NCBI GenBank assembly: GCA_029974875.1
Contig: JARKQP010000078.1
Coordinates: forward strand, 1 to 14,140
Direction: 5' to 3'
From: Mobilitalea sp.
GTDB lineage: Bacteria > Bacillota_A > Clostridia > Lachnospirales > Lachnospiraceae
DNA length: 14,140 nucleotides
Shown here: piece after piece, positions 7,187 to 13,717 of the stretch
Numbering within the stretch: position 1 is the first letter of the stretch
Layout: every line of letters begins with the position of its first letter
Position numbers and translations under genes: made by a program
The notes under the pieces: model-generated
The model's database searches: none
Told to the model about the DNA's origin: nothing
What the model saw: only the letters and a program-made list of their open reading frames with translations

Positions 7187-8158
7187 TTGGTCCACTATAA
7201 TCAAAACAGGACAACGGCCTTAGAGCTATTAAATGAATCCGGAATGATATCAAACATTGAGCGGTATGCGATTAATGACGGCTATGGTTTACGGACAACA
7301 GTATTTTTGAAGGGATGTCCTCTTCGGTGTAAATGGTGCAGTAATCCTGAAACGCAGAAAACGTACCAGGAAATGGTTTTCTTCGGGGACAAATGTATCG
7401 GCTGTAACGAATGCGTCAGGCTGTGTGAATACGGCGCCCTGGAGCATGGGCTTCTGGCAGACCGGTCAATCTGTGAGAGATGCCATGAGAGGGAGAACGC
7501 ATTTGCCTGCACCAGGAAATGCTATCCCCAGTGCAGAAAAATTGACGGAAAAGTAATGACGGTAAAAGAGGTATTGGATGTAGTAAAAAGGGATCTGCAG
7601 TTCTATCAGATGAGCGGCGGAGGTGTTACCTTATCCGGAGGTGAACCCTTGTCCCAACCGGAATTTACATACTCCCTCCTGAGTTCCTTAAGAAATAATT
7701 ACATCAATACCGCCATTGAGACCTGTGGAGCAGGCAGGGAAGAGGATTTTGTAAAAATAGCACCTTATTTAAATATGGCCTTCATGGATTTAAAATCCGC
7801 GAATAAGGATAAGCATCTGGAATGGACAGGTGCCGGGAATGATGCCATACTTAAGAATATTAAAGCCATGGACCGGCTTTCCGGGGAATATGGTTTTGAC
7901 CTGATCATCCGGGTACCGGTCATTCCAGGCTTTAATGATACCCCGGAGGACATAGGTGCCATTGGGGAATTCATTCTTAACAATTGCAATAACTTTAAAG
8001 GAATGGAGCTTCTTCCCTACCATAAGCTCGGAAGGGGAAAATATACGAGCCTGGGCAGAAGCTATGAACTGGAAGGCCTGGCGGCTCCTTCGGATGGGAA
8101 AATGAAGGAATTAAATAAAATATTATTCGATGAGGGAATAAAGCTATATCAGTTTTAA
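7187..8158 (+). CDS. Glycyl-radical enzyme activating enzyme (radical SAM)
   Basis: This 323-residue activase uses a [4Fe-4S] cluster and S-adenosylmethionine to abstract hydrogen from the GRE glycine. Cys44, Cys48 and Cys51 (CPLRCKWC) form the radical SAM CxxxCxxC motif. A ferredoxin-like insert follows with Cys70, 73, 76 and 80 and a second set at Cys96, 99, 108 and 112 (or 116), as in dehydratase-class activases but not PFL-AE, which is shorter. SGGGVTLSGGEP (143-154) is the SAM-binding glycine region. I chose the TTG at 7187 because GGAGGG (7174-7179) is 7 bases before it; the next in-frame ATG (Met20) has no such site. The likely client is Gly59 of the 83-residue small subunit, either alone or bound to the core. 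It closes the operon. Confidence 0.95.
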   Translation: MVHYNQNRTTALELLNESGMISNIERYAINDGYGLRTTVFLKGCPLRCKWCSNPETQKTYQEMVFFGDKCIGCNECVRLCEYGALEHGLLADRSICERCHERENAFACTRKCYPQCRKIDGKVMTVKEVLDVVKRDLQFYQMSGGGVTLSGGEPLSQPEFTYSLLSSLRNNYINTAIETCGAGREEDFVKIAPYLNMAFMDLKSANKDKHLEWTGAGNDAILKNIKAMDRLSGEYGFDLIIRVPVIPGFNDTPEDIGAIGEFILNNCNNFKGMELLPYHKLGRGKYTSLGRSYELEGLAAPSDGKMKELNKILFDEGIKLYQF

Positions 8159-8214
8159 GGTGTAATGTTATTATTGGTAATAAATTAAGAAATAACAGAC
8201 TTATACAGGAAAGG

Positions 8215-8234
8215 GGACTGCTGGAGGGCAGTCC
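8215..8234 (+). terminator. Hairpin at the end of the GRE/ABC gene set
   Basis: GGACTGC (8215-8221) and GCAGTCC (8228-8234) form a 7-bp stem around TGGAGG, 56 bases after the activase stop. It has no T-run, unlike the near-identical copy at 9936-9959. The terminator may have been cut from its tail by an insertion, or it may act poorly. Confidence 0.55.
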
Positions 8235-8243
8235 ATCATAAGA
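8234..8243 (+). repeat. Direct repeat CATCATAAGA, left copy
   Basis: These 10 bases directly follow the first hairpin and recur exactly at 10010-10019, just before the truncated tRNA. The pair brackets the accessory segment and could be an attachment core or target duplication. Confidence 0.4.
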
Positions 8244-8293
8244 CAATGTAAAAACTTAAACTGTTTATAGGCGTCTGCCAAGTAAAATGTCTG

Positions 8294-8340
8294 AAACAAG
8301 CGTACCGTTTACAATGAGCGATACGCTTGTTTTTGCTTTT
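8294..8340 (+). terminator. Rho-independent terminator
   Basis: AAACAAGCGTA (8294-8304) pairs with TACGCTTGTTT (8322-8332) as an 11-bp stem with a 17-base loop, and T-rich sequence follows (TTTTTGCTTTTT). It would stop transcripts from the activase side before they enter the accessory genes, or it may be left over from a lost gene. Confidence 0.7.
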
Positions 8341-8616
8341 TCTGTTCTAATAAGTAGAACAAGTTAAACAAATCTACCGATTGGAGAGTAGATATTATGT
8401 CGAAAAGACAGCACGGTTTGCCAGATAGCGTAAAGGCCAAAAGGCTACTTTGTGAGCTGTTTTTATATCCTTGCTAAAGGTTTCATCAATACCGTATAAT
8501 GTATTTTAGCATAGCAAAGCATTAGGCTTTCATGAAAAGAATTTTAAATATTTTACGGCTTGATTATAAATTGAAATTCACGAAAAGCTGTATGCAATCG
8601 CAGTTGCACGCGCCGG
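8341..8616. other. Non-coding stretch with a 26-codon ORF
   Basis: A 7-bp inverted repeat, TGTTCTA/TAGAACA (8343-8349, 8355-8361), precedes GGAGAG (8383-8388) and a 26-codon reading frame at 8397-8477 starting MSKRQHGLPDS. It may be a tiny gene or the stump of a larger one; I do not recognise it. From 8478 to 8616 I see only AT-rich sequence without coding signs on either strand, consistent with decayed mobile DNA. Confidence 0.35.
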
Positions 8617-8645
8617 TTGACAAGATGTAAAGGCCGCTTTATAGC
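8617..8645 (+). promoter_or_regulatory. Sigma-A type promoter for the XRE regulator gene
   Basis: A perfect TTGACA -35 (8617-8622), a 17-base spacer and TATAGC (8640-8645, four of six consensus bases). Transcription would start near 8652, leaving room for AGGAGG at 8681-8686. TATAAT at 8666-8671 would start too close to the gene and lacks a -35. Confidence 0.65.
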
Positions 8646-8692
8646 AAGTATTTATATTGATGAAGTATAATGCCCCATAGAGGAGGATAAAA

Positions 8693-9226
8693 ATGAGCTT
8701 ATCAAAAAAAATCTATGAGTTAAGAAAAGTCAATAATTTATCGCAAGAACAATTAGCTGAGAAGGTAAATGTTTCCCGACAGTCTATTTCTAAATGGGAG
8801 TCGGGAGAAACGGTACCGGAAATTGAAAGAGTAATTGAATTAAGTAAGGTATTCAATGTTTCAACTGATTATCTGCTACTATCAAGTGAGGTGGAAGAAT
8901 TGGCAAACCGAACAGTTCAATTAGAAAAACAGCATAGAGATTTAAGGATGGAGGTTCAGAAGCAACATGAGCGGATTTTAGGAAGCCTATACGTCTATGC
9001 TATTGCGTTAGCAATTTTTGCTTTTCTACATCTGCCCTATATTTCATTTTTTTTGGATATAGAAGATTTACGCTTCTACTGGCTTTCTGCCATCCTGCTA
9101 ATTGCTACTGCTATCGTTTTGCAGATGAACTTGAAGATAACAAAAAAATATCTTCACAACTTAGCTGATAATTCGTTTACTAAAAATGATGGGAGCGAAA
9201 AAGAAAATGAAGAAAACGAAAATTAG
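8693..9226 (+). CDS. XRE-family HTH regulator with coiled coil and two membrane segments
   Basis: This 177-residue protein has an N-terminal Cro/C1-type helix-turn-helix (about 5-61, core [23 protein letters not shown]). A charged heptad-like linker (about 64-95) may form a coiled coil. Two hydrophobic segments at about 97-121 and 128-146 and a Lys/Asn/Glu-rich tail follow. A DNA-binding head tied to the membrane suggests a sensor that reads the envelope or its membrane partner; this is inference. AGGAGG stands 6 bases before the ATG, and a good promoter lies at 8617. It overlaps the next gene, so the two are probably made together. Base composition is more AT-rich than the GRE operon, in line with acquisition. 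Similar HTH proteins are common in clostridia, and the target is unknown. Confidence 0.88.
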   Translation: MSLSKKIYELRKVNNLSQEQLAEKVNVSRQSISKWESGETVPEIERVIELSKVFNVSTDYLLLSSEVEELANRTVQLEKQHRDLRMEVQKQHERILGSLYVYAIALAIFAFLHLPYISFFLDIEDLRFYWLSAILLIATAIVLQMNLKITKKYLHNLADNSFTKNDGSEKENEENEN

Positions 9227-9704
9227 AGCAACGCATATAATTACAGTTGTCTGCCTTATTGCCGCAGTAGTATTGCTATGCTTCCTTTTCAACGATATAT
9301 TCGGAACGTTTGGTGGAGCAATCGGGCAAGGAACAGCCTTTGAGTTTAAGGCAGATGGCCTTGGAAATAACGGCTTTAGCCGAGAAGCAATAGTTTATAC
9401 AGAAGATGGCGTGACATACATTAAATTCTCCGGCAATATTACGACTGATGGAACAGCCGAAATTTCCATGATCACAGATGATGACGCCGAAATTATATAC
9501 AGCAGAACTTATACGGCGGTCAATTCGGAAAAAGTAAACATTGAAGTGACTGGACTAACACCACAAACCTATTATATTTTGAGGTTTTCAAGTAATGACG
9601 CAAAAATGGGACATCTTTGTCTTACCACTGAACAAGCATTAGTGGAGCGTCCAGAGGTTCCAGAACGTCCAGAACATACTATTCCAGAACGTAGCCCTAA
9701 ATAA
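9207..9704 (+). CDS. Exported single-pass protein of unknown function, partner of the XRE regulator
   Basis: This 165-residue protein has a basic N-terminus, one hydrophobic segment (about 10-28) and an extracellular part of about 135 residues rich in beta-prone Thr/Val/Ile stretches ([35 protein letters not shown], the latter reminiscent of a fibronectin III-like strand pair). The C-terminus is a Pro-Glu-Arg repeat ([17 protein letters not shown]). I chose the ATG at 9207 because GGGAG (9191-9195) lies 11 bases upstream; the in-frame ATG at 9186 has no ribosome binding site. The first 20 bases overlap the XRE gene, implying coupled translation and a functional pair. The frame stays open for 62 codons after the TAA, into a recombinase-like tail. 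No family assigned. Confidence 0.72.
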   Translation: MKKTKIRATHIITVVCLIAAVVLLCFLFNDIFGTFGGAIGQGTAFEFKADGLGNNGFSREAIVYTEDGVTYIKFSGNITTDGTAEISMITDDDAEIIYSRTYTAVNSEKVNIEVTGLTPQTYYILRFSSNDAKMGHLCLTTEQALVERPEVPERPEHTIPERSPK

Positions 9705-9800
9705 AATATAACCGTCGCCCCAACGGAAAAAGAAAAACCATTATTGTCCGGGCTACCGATCCCCACCGTTCCCCAATCATCAGCCTTGAGGTTTCCACTT

Positions 9801-9893
9801 CGGTCAAAACGCAGACAGAATATTCATATCAGCTATGATTTGGTGGGGGTTCTACCGGAAATGAATAAACCGTCATATGAAGAAGTGACGTAG
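9801..9893 (+). pseudogene. Remnant of the C-terminus of a large serine recombinase
   Basis: In the frame ending at TAG 9891-9893 the sequence reads RRQNIHISYDLVGVLPE and then a short polar tail. From memory this resembles the last strands of clostridial large serine recombinases (DUF4368-type, ending in RRQxIxIxYDxVG). No resolvase catalytic domain or zinc-ribbon is present in the window, so at most the 3' end survives. The open frame begins right after the stop of the exported-protein gene at 9705, but the first 32 codons do not look conserved. The match is by eye and short. Confidence 0.4.
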
Positions 9894-9935
9894 CTTTAAC
9901 GATATGCCATACATCTGGATATATACCGTTTTATT

Positions 9936-9965
9936 AAGGACTGCCGGAGGGCAGTCCTTCTTTGC
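9936..9965 (+). terminator. Terminator hairpin, second copy
   Basis: AAGGACTGC (9936-9944) and GCAGTCCTT (9951-9959) form a 9-bp stem around CGGAGG, followed by CTTTGC. The core differs from 8215-8234 at one loop base only. It ends the accessory transcript, and may be the original terminator of the GRE operon displaced by an insertion. Confidence 0.7.
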
Positions 9966-10009
9966 ATGATGGATTATGATAAATAATACTGGATGAACAT
10001 GTAAACACT

Positions 10010-10019
10010 CATCATAAGA
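10010..10019 (+). repeat. Direct repeat CATCATAAGA, right copy
   Basis: Exact copy of 8234-8243, ten bases from the broken end of the tRNA-Thr fragment. Confidence 0.4.
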
Positions 10020-10029
10020 GAAAATCTGA

Positions 10030-10082
10030 CCTCTGACCTCTTCATTACCAATGAAGTGCTCTACCAGCTGAGCTAGGGCAGC
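10030..10082 (-). pseudogene. Truncated tRNA-Thr (anticodon GGU)
   Basis: On the minus strand from 10082 the 53 bases fold as the 5' two-thirds of a tRNA: acceptor strand GCTGCCC, TA, D-arm GCTC/GAGC with the loop AGCTGGTA, anticodon stem CTTCA/TGAAG around TTGGTAA (anticodon GGU, Thr), variable loop AGGTC and the T-stem 5' strand AGAGG. The expected T-loop TTCGAAT, the T-stem 3' strand and the 3' acceptor strand GGGCAGC are absent; after 10030 the sequence is unrelated. It cannot be a working tRNA. A break at the 3' part next to mobile-element remains suggests integration or imprecise excision at a tRNA gene. Confidence 0.85.
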
Positions 10083-10376
10083 AAATCTGTGTCGCTATGC
10101 ACTATTTGTTGGCCAATACCTTTGCAACCTGGATATGTTTTATTCTATTGGCAGAGGCGGTTAAAAAGGAGGTTAATTAATAACAATTGATATGTATTAC
10201 TATGTATTAATAAGAAACTGGATCTTTCAAATTATAAAAAAATATCGCATTATGGAAGAGATCTGGTTATAATCTATATAGCGGGGAGCGTCATGACAAG
10301 CTGTCTTCCCGGAAGCCTAGGCCACTGCAGATGCAATGCAGAAGGTTAGAAACGAAATGAAATAAATTTTTATTGT
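10083..10376 (+). other. Region before the sdaAB promoter
   Basis: No full-size gene. AAAAAGGAGG near 10166-10175 has no reading frame of note after it. A TATAAT (10268-10273) without a clear -35 precedes GGGGAG (10283-10288) and an 18-codon frame at 10293-10349 that contains three Cys. This could be a leader peptide or chance. A 7-base inverted repeat GCCAATA/TATTGGC (10112-10118, 10146-10152) is also present. Confidence 0.3.
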
Positions 10377-10404
10377 TTGAAAAGATATATAAAAACACTA
10401 TAAT
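10377..10404 (+). promoter_or_regulatory. Promoter of the serine dehydratase genes
   Basis: TTGAAA (10377-10382), a 16-base spacer and a perfect TATAAT (10399-10404). Transcription would start near 10411, giving a 5' leader of about 100 bases before sdaAB. Confidence 0.65.
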
Positions 10405-10412
10405 AGCTGTGG

Positions 10413-10487
10413 TGGATAAATAACAGATAATTGCGAAACTTAAAAATGTCACTGACGATATTGTTCCGCAATTACCTATGGATAAAT
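10413..10487 (+). promoter_or_regulatory. Leader hairpin with flanking direct repeats before sdaAB
   Basis: TAATTGCG (10428-10435) pairs with CGCAATTA (10467-10474); after one mismatch AAC/GTT continues the stem. GGATAAAT occurs on both sides (10413-10420 and 10480-10487). It lies wholly inside the transcribed leader and ends about 10 bases before the ribosome binding site (AAGGAGA, 10497-10503). A regulatory role is inference. Confidence 0.45.
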
Positions 10488-10509
10488 CGCCTGTGAAAGG
10501 AGACAAATT

Positions 10510-11172
10510 ATGCTTGGAGTTTTTGATATTATCGGGCCTGTTATGATTGGTCCGTCCAGCTCCCATACCGCAGGGGCGGTACGCATTGGGAAATATGCCC
10601 GTTCCATATTGGGGGAAGAGCCTATCAGGGCCTGGATTGGCTTTGTAGGATCCTTTGCCAAGACTTACCGGGGGCATGGGACGGATAAAGCAATCATCGC
10701 CGGCATCCTTGGAATGGATGCGGATGATGGAAGGATCCGGGACAGCCTGGATATTGCTGCCACGGGAGGGCTTTCCTATACCTTTGAAACGATAGAGATG
10801 GAAGGGATGCATCCCAATACGGTGAGCCTTGAACTGGAGGGAGAGAGCGGGAGGACGGTTAATGTCATAGGCTCCTCTGTAGGAGGGGGCAATATCTTAA
10901 TTAATAGGATCAATGGTGCCGAGGTGCTGATTTCCGGGAAGTCAACGGCATTGATTATCATACATTTGGACATCCCCGGTATGATAGGGAAGGTAAGTAA
11001 TGTATTGGGTGACAACGGTATCAATATTAATAAGATTTCACTGAACAGGGAAGAAAAAGGCGGGATAGCCATAATGACGATTGAGATAGATGGGGATATA
11101 GAGCCGGCTATCCAGCAGATAATCCAAAGCATTCCCAATGTGTTATCTGCCAGTATCTTGAATGCGGTTTAG
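10510..11172 (+). CDS. sdaAB: L-serine dehydratase, iron-sulfur-dependent, beta subunit
   Basis: This 220-residue beta subunit of the two-chain [4Fe-4S] L-serine dehydratase partners SdaAA to convert L-serine to pyruvate and ammonia in the cytosol. The N-terminal domain carries the family hallmark DIIGPVMIGPSSSHTAGAVRIG (split here at residues 6-27). The C-terminal part (about 149-219) is an ACT domain: a GMIGKVSNVLGDNGININ turn and helix and an IAIMTIEID strand, of the kind that binds amino acids and gives the enzyme its regulatory serine site. AAGGAGA lies 6 bases before the ATG. The length fits the clostridial form. sdaAA follows after 99 bases and depends on the same promoter. Confidence 0.95.
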   Translation: MLGVFDIIGPVMIGPSSSHTAGAVRIGKYARSILGEEPIRAWIGFVGSFAKTYRGHGTDKAIIAGILGMDADDGRIRDSLDIAATGGLSYTFETIEMEGMHPNTVSLELEGESGRTVNVIGSSVGGGNILINRINGAEVLISGKSTALIIIHLDIPGMIGKVSNVLGDNGININKISLNREEKGGIAIMTIEIDGDIEPAIQQIIQSIPNVLSASILNAV

Positions 11173-11204
11173 GAGGCAAGGCTAAAAAATAAGATTAATT
11201 GATG

Positions 11205-11271
11205 AAAGGAGGCGGGTCCATGCAGCAAATTCGTAGAGCTTTGTGCTGTACGTGGGGCATGGACATAGCTT
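11205..11271 (+). promoter_or_regulatory. Displaced Shine-Dalgarno and switch-like stem before sdaAA
   Basis: The only strong ribosome binding site before sdaAA, AAAGGAGG (11205-11212), is 59 bases from its ATG (11272) but 7 bases from an upstream-ORF ATG (11220). GTCCATGC (11216-11223) and GCATGGAC (11257-11264) are perfectly complementary. If paired, they bury the upstream ATG and leave 3 + 7 unpaired bases between the Shine-Dalgarno and the sdaAA start, a workable distance. Folding could thus choose between the two starts. The bases are plain; the function is inference. Confidence 0.5.
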
Positions 11272-11282
11272 ATGAAATATGA
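11220..11282 (+). CDS. 20-codon upstream ORF overlapping the sdaAA start
   Basis: ATG at 11220 with an ideal ribosome binding site; the peptide begins MQQIRRALCCTWG and ends at TGA 11280-11282, eight bases past the A of the sdaAA ATG in another frame. Translation of it would bring ribosomes onto the sdaAA start (coupling by termination-reinitiation). Two adjacent Cys codons and a Trp are notable for a leader peptide. No homologue known to me. Confidence 0.45.
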   Translation: MQQIRRALCCTWGMDIAYEI

Positions 11283-12144
11283 TTCAGTATCAGAATTATG
11301 CCGGATAGCAGAAGAAGAGAAGGTAAGGATTTCAGAGTTGGTATTAAAGGATCAGGCGGTTCAGATGGAAAAGAGCGAAGAAGAAGTAAAGGGTACAATG
11401 AGGACGATGCTTAAAGCAATGAGGGCAAGTACAAAGGAAGGGATCGAGCCCGGTAAACGCTCCAGCAGCGGCTTAAGCGGCGGTGATGCATATAAGATGC
11501 AGCAGGCAGTGGAGGAGGGGCGGACGATCTGCGGGCCTGTCCTGGGAAAGGCACTTACCAAAGCGCTTTCCGCATCTGAGACAAATGCCTGCATGGGCAG
11601 GGTTGTAGCGGCACCCACAGCCGGAAGCTGCGGGATTCTCCCGGCTGTCCTAATGACGGTTGGGGAAGAATGGGCGCTTGATGATGAGCAGTTAGTGATG
11701 GCATTATTTACCTCATCAGCGGTTGGGATGGTCATAGCCAACAAGGCCAGTATCTCAGGTGCCGAAGGAGGCTGCCAGGCAGAGTGCGGCTCCGCCAGCG
11801 CAATGGCTGCAGCAGCCCTGGTTGAGCTATGCGGCGGTACACCTGCAATGGTGGGACATGCCTGTGCCATTTCCTTAAAAAGCGTACTGGGGCTGGTATG
11901 TGATCCGGTGGCAGGCCTGGTTGAGGTTCCTTGTATCAAACGTAATGCCATGGGGGCGGCGAATGCCTTTGTAGCAGCTGAGCTAGCCCTGGCGGGCATC
12001 GAAAGCAGGATCCCTGTTGATGAGGTCATTCATGCAATGAAGACGATTGGGGACTGCATGCTTCCTGCCCTTAAGGAGACAGCAGAGGGCGGCCTGGCGG
12101 CAACCCCGACGGCTAAGAAATATATGAAACAGATTTTTGGATAG
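11272..12144 (+). CDS. sdaAA: L-serine dehydratase, iron-sulfur-dependent, alpha subunit
   Basis: This 290-residue catalytic subunit holds the [4Fe-4S] cluster that binds and dehydrates L-serine. Family motifs include SSSGLSGGDAYKM (near 63-75), the APTAGSCGILPAV stretch (about 113-125), GAEGGCQAECGSASAMA and GLVCDPVAGLVEVPCIKRN, whose Cys residues supply the cluster ligands. N-terminal KYDSVSELCRIAEEE fits the normal start of SdaAA. The codon two positions upstream in frame is TAG (11266-11268), so ATG 11272 is the first possible start despite lacking its own good ribosome binding site. It forms a unit with sdaAB. In anaerobes the enzyme feeds serine into pyruvate and allows serine fermentation. 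No terminator follows; the convergent gene ends 11 bases away. Confidence 0.96.
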   Translation: MKYDSVSELCRIAEEEKVRISELVLKDQAVQMEKSEEEVKGTMRTMLKAMRASTKEGIEPGKRSSSGLSGGDAYKMQQAVEEGRTICGPVLGKALTKALSASETNACMGRVVAAPTAGSCGILPAVLMTVGEEWALDDEQLVMALFTSSAVGMVIANKASISGAEGGCQAECGSASAMAAAALVELCGGTPAMVGHACAISLKSVLGLVCDPVAGLVEVPCIKRNAMGAANAFVAAELALAGIESRIPVDEVIHAMKTIGDCMLPALKETAEGGLAATPTAKKYMKQIFG

Positions 12145-12155
12145 GCTGTTTATGT

Positions 12156-13550
12156 TCATTCCTCGTATAGGACGACAGGAGTCCCTGATTCAATGTTCTC
12201 GAATACTTTTTTTGCCAGATAAATTGGGGCATTGACGCAGCCGTTGGAGCCTCTCTGCCTATAGATATTCCCTCCAAAGCGGGATCTCCAGGAAGCATCA
12301 TGAAGGCCTATGTTACCGAAAAAGGGCATCCAGTAGGTTACAGGTGCTTCGTAGCCGGGACCGGATAAGGTGGCATTCTTTTGCTTGTAATTAATCATAT
12401 ATACCCCGGTCGTGGTGGCATGCCCGCGGCCTGGGTTTCCGGTTACAACGGAGCCCTGGACTACCAGCTTCCCATTCTTGAAAAGCCATAGGTGCTGTCT
12501 GGTAATATTGATTTCTATATAGGTATCCCCTATTTCATTGCCTTCCCTGGAAACGGCCTTTTGCAGGTAGGCAGGCTCCTTCTCAAGGATGGAGGCCTGC
12601 TTGATATGCTTCAGCAATGCTTCTGTCTCAGCTTTACGGTCAATCCTCCAGCCATAAATACCTCCCTTTACTTCAATCAGCTTGCCGGCAGCAGTTTGGA
12701 ATTCCCGGCTGATGCCAACCGTATTATATTGGCTGCTTAATTCATGGACGTATTCCTCCACGGCCTGTCTGTCTATCACAACATCCAGATTCTCATTAAC
12801 GCTGAGCCATTTATGGATTATGGTTCCATCCAGCTGTTCCTTGTTGCTGCCGAATTTATAGGTTATCCTGGTGGATATGTATTTGTTTAGCAAGTTTCTG
12901 GTTTTGACGGTTTTTTCTGAGTTAACCTTAAATTTTGGGGTTTCGTAGCAATGCTTTGCATCCAGGTCAAGTGAGGTTTTTCCCAGGGATATACAGGAGT
13001 TAACGGCCTTAACTAATTTGTCTTTCTTTATTTTATTGCCATAGGTTTCCTTGACGATTTCATAGGAGCCATTGCTATATTTGAACGAGGCGTTTTTAGG
13101 GCCAATAATTTTTCCATTCAGGCACTTTAGGCTGAGGATTTTGCTGTTTAGTAAGTTTGGATCATACCCGTAAAGGTTTTTAACGTAGTATTTTTTTCCG
13201 TTGAATAAGGAGGAAATCCACAGAAGGGGATTTTGCAGGCTGTCTACTTGTGATGCTGCATTATTTTCACGGCATATCAGTCCGATTTCCTCACCGGTTA
13301 TTACCTCGGTCAATCCATCCCTTCCGGTCAGCTGCAGCTTATAATTATCAATGTAATCGTTGACCGCATCCAATGCAGTGGTATGGGCCTTCAATGATAC
13401 ATTAACGCCGTTTATTTCAGTGTGGAAGAAAAAATGGTTTATAAAATATAAGGAGATAATAAAGTACAGGCCTATAAGGGAAGCTGTTATCTTTAAAAAT
13501 CTCCTTTTTATTTTCTTTTTGCTAAGCACCATGATTCTAAGCTGCTTCAT
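12156..13550 (-). CDS. L,D-transpeptidase (YkuD) with N-terminal membrane anchor and PG_binding_4-like region
   Basis: This 464-residue cell-wall enzyme should form 3-3 peptidoglycan cross-links outside the membrane. A basic start (KKKIKRRFLK) and one hydrophobic segment (about 20-42) anchor it. Residues about 45-320 resemble the repeated peptidoglycan-binding region of clostridial and enterococcal Ldt proteins (INGVNVSLKAHTTALDAV). The YkuD domain occupies about 343-464: YIEINITRQHLWLFKNGKLV opens it, His417 and Cys438 (RGSNGCVN) are the catalytic pair. The usual Ser-His-Gly-Cys is Ser-Asn-Gly-Cys here. GAGGA (read on the minus strand) lies about 10 bases before the ATG at 13550. Convergent with sdaAA; no functional link to it is visible. 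Confidence 0.92.
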   Translation of the reverse strand: MKQLRIMVLSKKKIKRRFLKITASLIGLYFIISLYFINHFFFHTEINGVNVSLKAHTTALDAVNDYIDNYKLQLTGRDGLTEVITGEEIGLICRENNAASQVDSLQNPLLWISSLFNGKKYYVKNLYGYDPNLLNSKILSLKCLNGKIIGPKNASFKYSNGSYEIVKETYGNKIKKDKLVKAVNSCISLGKTSLDLDAKHCYETPKFKVNSEKTVKTRNLLNKYISTRITYKFGSNKEQLDGTIIHKWLSVNENLDVVIDRQAVEEYVHELSSQYNTVGISREFQTAAGKLIEVKGGIYGWRIDRKAETEALLKHIKQASILEKEPAYLQKAVSREGNEIGDTYIEINITRQHLWLFKNGKLVVQGSVVTGNPGRGHATTTGVYMINYKQKNATLSGPGYEAPVTYWMPFFGNIGLHDASWRSRFGGNIYRQRGSNGCVNAPIYLAKKVFENIESGTPVVLYEE

Positions 13551-13717
13551 GCCATCGATCCTCTATATACATGATAACCATTTCATCATATGTGCATAGT
13601 GTCGCAATTATTCTGCCCTTTCCTATAATTTCAATCAAAATAAGAGTTGTTAAGATGGGGAGCCTGGTTACGCTGTACCTCAGTGGGATTTTGAAAGAAG
13701 AGGAGATTTGTGGTAAT

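Noticed and set aside
8666..8671. TATAAT as the -10 of the XRE gene promoter
   Set aside because: No -35 at suitable distance and the start would leave the ribosome binding site almost at the 5' end; TTGACA with TATAGC fits better.
10030..10082. A functional tRNA-Thr gene
   Set aside because: The T-loop, the 3' T-stem strand and the 3' acceptor strand are absent in the adjoining sequence.
11361..12029. A 222-residue minus-strand frame opposite sdaAA
   Set aside because: Ser/Ala/Pro-rich mirror of a conserved enzyme gene; typical antisense artefact.
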